Shown piece after piece: positions 1 through 4,675 of a stretch of DNA of 14,518 nucleotides. Numbering within the stretch: the stretch's first letter is position 1; each line of letters begins with the position of its first letter. The stretch lies in NCBI GenBank assembly GCA_963205525.1, contig CAUJJP010000150.1, forward strand, positions 1 through 14,518. Direction: 5' to 3'. Position numbers and translations under genes: made by a program. The notes under the pieces are model-generated. The model was not told the origin of the DNA, ran no database searches, and was given only the letters and a program-made list of their open reading frames with translations. The DNA is from Pseudomonadota bacterium. GTDB lineage: Bacteria > Pseudomonadota > Gammaproteobacteria > Burkholderiales > Burkholderiaceae.

Positions 1-1
1 G

Positions 2-283
2 GTGGTGGGCAGCCTGGGCCTGACCTTCGGCAACGCCAGCGCGCTGACCATGGACTGCGCACGCGACCAGATCGGCTACGCGGCGGCCATGATGGGCGTG
101 CTGCAGTACACGGTGGGCGCCCTCAGCGGCCTGGCACTGGCACCGCTGGGGCAGCTGCTGGGCGGCGGCCATGCGGCGCTCGCGCTCGCGCTCACCCTGT
201 TCGCCTGCAGCGTGATGGCGCTGCTGCTGCGCCGCGCGGCGGTGGGACGGGCGCCGCGCGCGCTGGTGACTTCCCTGCCCTGA
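2..283 (+). CDS. MFS transporter, Bcr/CflA-like, C-terminal fragment (5' end outside window)
   Basis: Only about the last 93 residues are visible; the frame is open at the window edge, so the true start lies upstream and the GTG at position 2 is not a start. The piece reads LTFGNASALTMD, then a small-residue helix, a loop, and a second helix rich in A/L ending in LLLRRAAVG. This matches the last two membrane helices of 12-helix Bcr/CflA drug exporters of the major facilitator superfamily, where a G-L-T-F-x-N-A-x-A-L stretch opens helix 11. Such proteins use the proton gradient to expel small molecules across the inner membrane; the substrate cannot be told from this end. It is followed after 3 nt by a strong GC hairpin and then by a regulator on the same strand. 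The MFS assignment is fairly safe; the subfamily is less so. Confidence 0.75.
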   Translation: MVGSLGLTFGNASALTMDCARDQIGYAAAMMGVLQYTVGALSGLALAPLGQLLGGGHAALALALTLFACSVMALLLRRAAVGRAPRALVTSLP

Positions 284-286
284 GCG

Positions 287-316
287 CTGGCCGGGGCCGT
301 TCCCGGCCCTGGCCAG
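287..316 (+). terminator. GC-rich hairpin after the MFS gene, possible terminator
   Basis: Arms CTGGCCGGGGCCG (287-299) and CGGCCCTGGCCAG (304-316) pair over 13 bp with one G-U pair, and the loop is TTCC. It starts 3 nt after the MFS stop. No T-tract follows on the + strand, so it is not a classic intrinsic terminator. It may stabilise the mRNA 3' end or assist factor-dependent termination between the exporter and the regulator. Confidence 0.5.
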
Positions 317-334
317 ACCCCCAAGAGCGAGGCG

Positions 335-2131
335 ATGTCGGCGCGGCCGCGCTGGCTAAGATCGCTCCAGGCGCAGCATCGGGGCCGCAGCATGGGGCTG
401 GAATCCGGATTCTCGATCGGGGGGCGAGAGGTGGTCCCGCTCGAAGGCCGGATCGTCGGCCCGGCCGGCACGCTGCGCGTCGAGCCCAAGGCGATGGCGG
501 TGCTGCTCGAGCTGGCGCGCCACGCCGGTGAGCCGCGCTCGCGTGCGCAGATCGAGAGCGTTGTCTGGCCGCGCGGCCACATCTGCGAGGACGTGCTGAC
601 GCGCGTGATCGGCCAGCTGCGCCGTGCCCTCGGTGACGACGCCCGGCCCCCCGCGGTGCTGGAGACGATTCCGCGCCGCGGCTACCGCCTGTGCGTGGCC
701 ACGCAGCCGCTGTCCCACCACCTGGCGGCAACCGCGGCCAGGCAGGAGTCGCTGCTCGTGCTGCCGTTTCGGCATTTGGCGCCGCACGGTGACGCCTTCA
801 TCGTCGACGGCCTCACCGAGCTGCTGATCCTGCGCCTGTGCAGCCTGCGGGGGGTGCGGACGCTGTCGCGAACGACCTCGATGCAGTTTGCCGCCGCCGA
901 CACCTGCCTGGCGCAGATCGCCGCACGCAGCGGTGCCGACTGGATCGTCGAGGGCACGGTGCTGCAGGCGGGCGACCGGGTGCAGGTCATCGTCCAGCTC
1001 GTCGATGCGCGCACCGACGCCCACCTCTGGGCGGCCGACTACACGTGCGGCCTGCAGGACGTGCTGGGAATGCAGAACGAGATCGCCGAGCGTGTCGCGG
1101 CGGCGATCCGGGCGCAGCTTGGCACGGGTGTTTGCGCGCCTGCCGCGCCACCCTCGCTCGCACCCGAGACGATGCGTGCCTACCTCCGTGGCCGCCAGCT
1201 GTTGAGCCGGCGCACGGTGCCGGCGCTGCGCGAGGCGCTCCAGGCCTTCGAGACCGTGGCCGCGGCTGCGCCGGGCTGCGCGCCGGCCTGGGCGTCGCGC
1301 GCCGAGTGCGAGATGCTGCTGATGCATGACGGCGCGGAGCGCCCGGACACCCTGCTCGGGCTCTGTGAGCAGCATCTGGAGCACGCGCTCGCCCTCGATC
1401 CGCAGCTCGGGATTGGTCTGTCGACGCGCGCCGCGCTGCGCTTTTTCTTCGCGCTGGACTTCGACGGCGCGGCGCGCGACCTGGAGCGTGCGCTCGAGCT
1501 GCTGCCGAGCTACGGCCTGGTGATGGTGCAGCTTGCGAGCGTCGCCGCGGTGCGCTTTCGGTTCGCCGAGGCGCACGCCTGGATCGAGCAGGCGCTGCTC
1601 GTCGACGCGTTTGACGTCGGCATCAACATGAACGTCGGCGACCACATGATCCTGCAGCGCCGGCCGGCGGAAGCAGTGCAGGCCTTGCATCGCGCGCTGC
1701 TCATCGAGCCTGCGCACCGGCCGAGCAGGCTGCGCCTGGCCTGGGCGCTGGCGCTCGGCGGGCAGGGCGAAGCCGCGGCGGCGCGCCTGGCGGCGAGCAG
1801 ATCGAACGCCAGTGGCGGCGAGGACGACGCCGTCTGGCAGGAGTACGCCGCGCTCGTCGCCGCGGCCTTGGGCGACACCGGCAAGGCAGCGCGGCACGCC
1901 GACGAGTTGCAGCGCCTGGCGGCGACGCAGCGCGTCACTTCCTGGTCGCTTGCGCGGGCGGCGGCTGCCGCAGGCCGGCTCGACCTTGCCCTCGATGCGC
2001 TCGCCGCCGCAGCCAAGGAACGCACCAGCTCCTGGCCCTTCCTGCGCCTGACGCCGGCCTTCGACGCCCTGCACGGCAATGCGCGATTCGAGGCCCTGGC
2101 GCAGCGCCTGCCGCGCCCGCCGCAGGCCTGA
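335..2131 (+). CDS. Winged-helix transcriptional regulator with TolB-like and TPR regions
   Basis: 598 residues. Residues about 30-120 form an OmpR/CadC-type winged-helix DNA-binding domain: EPKAMAVLLELARHAGE, then VLTRVIGQLRRALGD as recognition-helix region, and the wing ETIPRRGYRL. Residues about 137-262 resemble the TolB/FlgO-like N-terminal domain found in CadC-like and adenylate-cyclase-like regulators (LLVLPF..., VDGLTELL, IVEGTV, VQLVDARTDAHLWAADY). The remainder is Ala/Leu-rich paired helices, as in tetratricopeptide repeats. No membrane helix separates DNA-binding and sensor parts, so it is probably cytosolic, unlike classic CadC. ATG 335 has GAGG just upstream; ATG 392 (residue 20) is a plausible alternative because family members usually begin close to the winged helix. 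It converges on a PEP-CTERM gene 47 nt away. A decayed second copy of its 3' part lies at 3183-3304, next to the paralogous PEP-CTERM gene, hinting that the pair belongs together. The ligand is unknown. Confidence 0.85.
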   Translation: MSARPRWLRSLQAQHRGRSMGLESGFSIGGREVVPLEGRIVGPAGTLRVEPKAMAVLLELARHAGEPRSRAQIESVVWPRGHICEDVLTRVIGQLRRALGDDARPPAVLETIPRRGYRLCVATQPLSHHLAATAARQESLLVLPFRHLAPHGDAFIVDGLTELLILRLCSLRGVRTLSRTTSMQFAAADTCLAQIAARSGADWIVEGTVLQAGDRVQVIVQLVDARTDAHLWAADYTCGLQDVLGMQNEIAERVAAAIRAQLGTGVCAPAAPPSLAPETMRAYLRGRQLLSRRTVPALREALQAFETVAAAAPGCAPAWASRAECEMLLMHDGAERPDTLLGLCEQHLEHALALDPQLGIGLSTRAALRFFFALDFDGAARDLERALELLPSYGLVMVQLASVAAVRFRFAEAHAWIEQALLVDAFDVGINMNVGDHMILQRRPAEAVQALHRALLIEPAHRPSRLRLAWALALGGQGEAAAARLAASRSNASGGEDDAVWQEYAALVAAALGDTGKAARHADELQRLAATQRVTSWSLARAAAAAGRLDLALDALAAAAKERTSSWPFLRLTPAFDALHGNARFEALAQRLPRPPQA

Positions 2132-2178
2132 CGCGGCCGGTGCGCGCGCGGGTGGCTGCGGGTGGCGCCCGTGCCGAC

Positions 2179-3036
2179 CTAGGCGTCCGCCCGTGACCGC
2201 CGACGCGCCAGGAGCAGCACGCCGATCAAGCCGGGAAGGAACAAGGCGACCGTCGCCGGTTCGGGGATGGCCGCAGCGGTGTAGTCGAAGCCCGACTCCG
2301 ACTCAATGAGAAATTCGGACACCGGCGTGCCATCGAGCAGTTCGACGTGCCCGCCCAGCCACCGCGAGGCGAACGTCGACTGGACGTCGAAACTCTGGTC
2401 CCACGGGCCCGAGAAGTCGCCTTCGACGCTGACCGACAAGGTGGAGATGAGGTTGAACCATTGACCGTTCTTGACCTTGAAGGCCCCCTCTTGAGTCTCG
2501 CCGACGTCGAGGGAGAAGTCCAGGTCGCTCGGCGAATCGATCACAAGGCTGGGCCTGGTGATCCAGGTCCCGTGGAAGTTGAGGCCCATGCTGTAGCGGA
2601 CCTGTGCGGCGGTGTGGACCCAGTAGGTCTGGGTCCGTTCCATGTGCCCGCGCAGCCCGATCGAGAAGTCGACGACGACATACTCACCGAGTGCCACATC
2701 GGGCGTCAGAACCCGCAACTGTTCCTCCCAACTGGAATACGCATCCAGGAATCCCGCGCCGCCCGTCCCATGCCCACAACAGGGCCGGTTGCCCCACATC
2801 GATGTGCTGGTGCTATTGCGGCCATGGTCCGCCATCGCCGCGGCGTCCTCGCCCTCGATGGCGTAGACCAGCGAAATCGGCCCGGCCGGTGCGGATGAGA
2901 CTGTGCGGTCCACTTCCACCGTGACGCTCGCTGGACGGGGCTGGGCAAGGGCGTGCAGCGGGTATGCGGCCAGCGCGAGCAACAGCGCGAAGACGTACGA
3001 CTGCGTTGCGGGTTTGCAGATGTGCAGGCGGTCCAT
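2179..3036 (-). CDS. PEP-CTERM sorting domain protein, copy A
   Basis: 285 residues, exported. An N-terminal signal peptide (hydrophobic core FALLLALAAYPLHALA, cleavage near residue 31) leads to a mature domain I cannot assign to a known fold. The C-terminus from residue about 257 is a textbook PEP-CTERM signal: IPEPAT, a hydrophobic helix, then ARRRSR. Such tails are recognised by exosortase (EpsH/XrtA type) and the protein is thought to be processed on its way to the cell surface or exopolysaccharide matrix. Mid-protein features are the RPCCGHGTG motif with adjacent cysteines, and GQWFNLISTLSV. ATG 3036 is chosen because the minus strand has GAGGAG at 3050-3045, 8 nt before it, and the signal peptide follows. 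It is roughly three-quarters identical by eye to copy B (3335-4204), and the two share a leader of about 120 nt. No exosortase gene is in the window. The exact function is unknown. Confidence 0.88.
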   Translation of the reverse strand: MDRLHICKPATQSYVFALLLALAAYPLHALAQPRPASVTVEVDRTVSSAPAGPISLVYAIEGEDAAAMADHGRNSTSTSMWGNRPCCGHGTGGAGFLDAYSSWEEQLRVLTPDVALGEYVVVDFSIGLRGHMERTQTYWVHTAAQVRYSMGLNFHGTWITRPSLVIDSPSDLDFSLDVGETQEGAFKVKNGQWFNLISTLSVSVEGDFSGPWDQSFDVQSTFASRWLGGHVELLDGTPVSEFLIESESGFDYTAAAIPEPATVALFLPGLIGVLLLARRRSRADA

Positions 3037-3157
3037 GGCGTCGGCTCCTCAAGCGTCGGCGGCCGGCACGGTGCGCCGCCGCGGGACCCATCTTGCAACC
3101 GCGACGGCCTGGATGGAAGACGTCGGCGCCGAGGAATTTCCGAGGGTTTGAGCTTGC
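3037..3157 (-). repeat. Leader of PEP-CTERM copy A, shared with copy B
   Basis: About 120 nt upstream of copy A aligns in patches with 4205-4325 upstream of copy B. On the minus strand both begin with GCAAGCTCAAACC(C)TCGGAAA at 121 nt from the start codon, carry GTYGCAAGAT about 55 nt from it, and end in a purine-rich Shine-Dalgarno sequence. Similarity stops at 3157, where regulator remnant sequence begins nearby. The region is therefore part of the duplicated unit and probably holds the 5' UTR and perhaps promoter elements. I could not name a sigma-70 or sigma-54 box with confidence. Confidence 0.6.
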
Positions 3158-3182
3158 CGCCCGGCGTGGCGTGCCGTCGCTG

Positions 3183-3304
3183 CGGCCGAGCAAGCTGCGC
3201 CTGGCGTGGGCGCACGCGCTCGCCGGACAGGCCGAAGCCGCGGTGGCCGCTTCGATCTGGCGCTCGATGCGCTGGTGCAGCGGCTGCCGGTGGCGCCGCG
3301 CGCC
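3183..3304 (+). pseudogene. Decayed remnant of a second copy of the TPR regulator (3' part)
   Basis: Three collinear blocks match the intact regulator at 335-2131. First, 3186-3243 aligns with 1721-1778 with about 7 differences in 58 nt (RPSKLRLAWAHALAGQAEAA against RPSRLRLAWALALGGQGEAA). Second, about 3246-3275 aligns with 1973-2003 (RFDLALDAL against RLDLALDAL), in a different reading frame. Third, about 3266-3289 aligns with the last codons at about 2089-2112 (ALVQRLP against ALAQRLP). The material between the blocks is missing, there is a frameshift, and no start or winged helix exists. It is therefore a non-coding remnant of a paralogous regulator that once converged on PEP-CTERM copy B, just as the intact regulator converges on copy A. 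The exact edges are uncertain. Confidence 0.75.
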
Positions 3305-3334
3305 GATCGCCGCCGTGCCGGACTTTGCGCGGGT

Positions 3335-4204
3335 CTACGCGCCCACCTTCCTGGTCCGCCTGTGCGTCAGAAGCAGCAAGCCGATCAAGCCGGGGGCGAA
3401 CAAAGCAACCGTGGCCGGTTCGGGGATGGCCGCAGCGGTGTAGTCGAAGCCCGACGCCGACTCGATGGTGAAGTCGGACACCGGCGCGCCATCGAGCAGT
3501 TCGACCTGCCCGCCCAGCCACCGTGCGGTGAGCATCGACTGGACCTCGAAACTCTGCTCCCACGGGCCCGCGTAGGAGGCTCCGACGTTGACTGACAAGG
3601 TGGAGATGAGGTTGAACCATTGACCGTTCTGTACCTTGAAGGCCCCCTGTTGGATCTCGCCGACGTCGAGGGAGAAGTCCACTTCGCTCGGCGAATCGAT
3701 CAAGAATTCCGGCCTGTTGATCCAGCTCCCGTGGAAGTTGAGGCCCATGCTGTGGCGGACCTGCGCGTTGGAGTGGACATAGGTGGTCTTGGTCCGTTCC
3801 ATGTGCCCGTGCAGCGCGATCGAGAAGGCGACGACGACCCACGCACCGGGTGCCGCGTCGGGCGTCAGAACCCGCAACTGGTCCTCCCATCTGGAACTCG
3901 CACCCAGGAATCCCGCGCTGCCTGTCCCGGACCCGCAACAGGGCCGGGTGCCCCACATCGATGTGCTGGCGCCATCGAGGCCATAGTCCGCCCTCGCCGC
4001 GGCGTCCTCGCCCTCGATGGCGTGGTTCAGGTGGATCGGCCCGAGCGGTGCGGATGACGTCGCACCGTCGACTTCCACCGTGACGCTCTCTGGATGGAGA
4101 CTCAGTGCACCGGCGTACAGCGGGTATGCGGCCAGCGCAAGCAGCAGCGCGGCGCTGCGCACCAGGATCCCGGGCTTGGAGAGGTGGGGGCGGGTGATGG
4201 TCAT
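3335..4204 (-). CDS. PEP-CTERM sorting domain protein, copy B
   Basis: 289 residues and a clear paralog of copy A. The signal peptide core is SAALLLALAAYPLYAGA. The mature region keeps VTVEVD, IEGEDAAA, TSMWG.RPCCG.GTG, QLRVLTPD, HMERT, MGLNFHG, FSLDVGE, GQWFNLISTLSV, SRWLGG-like ARWLGG, VELLDG and SGFDYTAAA. The C-terminus from residue about 260 is IPEPAT, a hydrophobic helix, then THRRTRK, the PEP-CTERM exosortase signal. It is predicted to be exported and processed at the envelope. ATG 4204 is preferred: AAGGAG lies on the minus strand at 4218-4213, 8 nt before it, and the signal peptide starts there. The frame stays open far upstream through the Mrp gene, but that is only a high-GC shadow. 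Its stop lies about 30 nt from the regulator remnant. The paired cysteines and the length are shared with copy A, so both copies look intact and probably functional. The molecular role is unknown. Confidence 0.88.
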   Translation of the reverse strand: MTITRPHLSKPGILVRSAALLLALAAYPLYAGALSLHPESVTVEVDGATSSAPLGPIHLNHAIEGEDAAARADYGLDGASTSMWGTRPCCGSGTGSAGFLGASSRWEDQLRVLTPDAAPGAWVVVAFSIALHGHMERTKTTYVHSNAQVRHSMGLNFHGSWINRPEFLIDSPSEVDFSLDVGEIQQGAFKVQNGQWFNLISTLSVNVGASYAGPWEQSFEVQSMLTARWLGGQVELLDGAPVSDFTIESASGFDYTAAAIPEPATVALFAPGLIGLLLLTHRRTRKVGA

Positions 4205-4325
4205 GGCGCTCGCTCCTTGGGTCGCCGACGACACCGACGCCGTGCCGCCGCGCCGCCGATCTTGCGACCGCGTCGGGTTCGAGGAAAGAGCCGCACGCCG
4301 ATGTTTTTCCGAGGTTTGAGCTTGC
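4205..4325 (-). repeat. Leader of PEP-CTERM copy B, shared with copy A
   Basis: Counterpart of 3037-3157. Conserved blocks are GCAAGCTCAAACCTCGGAAA at 4325-4306 and GTCGCAAGAT at 4268-4259, at nearly the same distances from the start codon as in copy A. The stretch beyond, 4326-4415, has no recognisable gene. It separates this leader from the third PEP-CTERM remnant, and any promoter for copy B probably lies in or beside it. Confidence 0.6.
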
Positions 4326-4415
4326 TGCTCCCGCCGACGCGCGAACTGCTTGGGGCTCGGCGGCAGGGCAGTGCAATCCACTGACCAGCCGCGCGCCCCA
4401 CGATTCCGAGCCCCC

Positions 4416-4646
4416 TCAGTCCGGCACCACCTCTCGACGGCGCACCATCCACAAGCCTGCCGCGCCCAGCCCGAGGAGCAGCGCCGTCGCGGGCTCGGGC
4501 ACCGGCCGCACGCTGCCGCCCAGCAGCACGCGGCCGAAGATCGTTCGGGTGGAGCTCGAATTGCCGCGCAGGGAGAGCTGCAAGTGCCGCGTCTGCAGAT
4601 CCTGGCGCGGCACGAAGGCGGTCCCGTGGCTGCTCTTCCAGCCGAA
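4416..4646 (-). pseudogene. 3' remnant of a third PEP-CTERM gene
   Basis: The minus-strand frame ends in VPEPATALLLGLGAAGLW followed by MVRRREVVPD, a complete PEP-CTERM signal (PEP motif, hydrophobic helix, basic tail), with stop at 4418-4416. The preceding residues (WKSSHGTAFVPRQDLQTRH, then SSTRTIFGRVLLGG) look like the end of a mature domain and read on upstream of the only nearby start, GTG 4613. No signal peptide or full domain exists before the Mrp operon begins at 4676, so the 5' part has been lost. The tail is not closely related to copies A and B (VPEPATALLLG against IPEPATVALF), so it comes from a different family member. A short expressed peptide from GTG 4613 is possible but unlikely to be exported. 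Confidence 0.6.
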
Positions 4647-4663
4647 GCCAGGCGACCGTCCCC

Positions 4664-4669
4664 TAGACT
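4664..4669 (+). promoter_or_regulatory. Possible -10 box of the mrp operon (leaderless start)
   Basis: TAGACT ends 6 nt before the ATG of mrpA, and no Shine-Dalgarno sequence precedes that ATG. This spacing would put the transcription start at or next to the A of ATG, giving a leaderless mRNA. The same geometry (TACAGT, 6 nt, ATG) is seen before the small Trp-rich gene at 14073. No convincing -35 box is visible, so this is tentative. Confidence 0.4.
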
Positions 4670-4675
4670 GGTGCC

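Noticed and set aside
356..2074. Long antisense open frame opposite the TPR regulator (572 codons)
   Set aside because: High-GC shadow. The translation is Arg/Gln/Gly-rich without recognisable motifs, while the + strand frame has clear domains.
3037..3157. Sigma-54 promoter before the PEP-CTERM genes (GGC...TTGCA on the minus strand near 3113-3090)
   Set aside because: Spacing between GG and GC is off by one and TTGC is TCGC in copy B, so the essential elements are not conserved.
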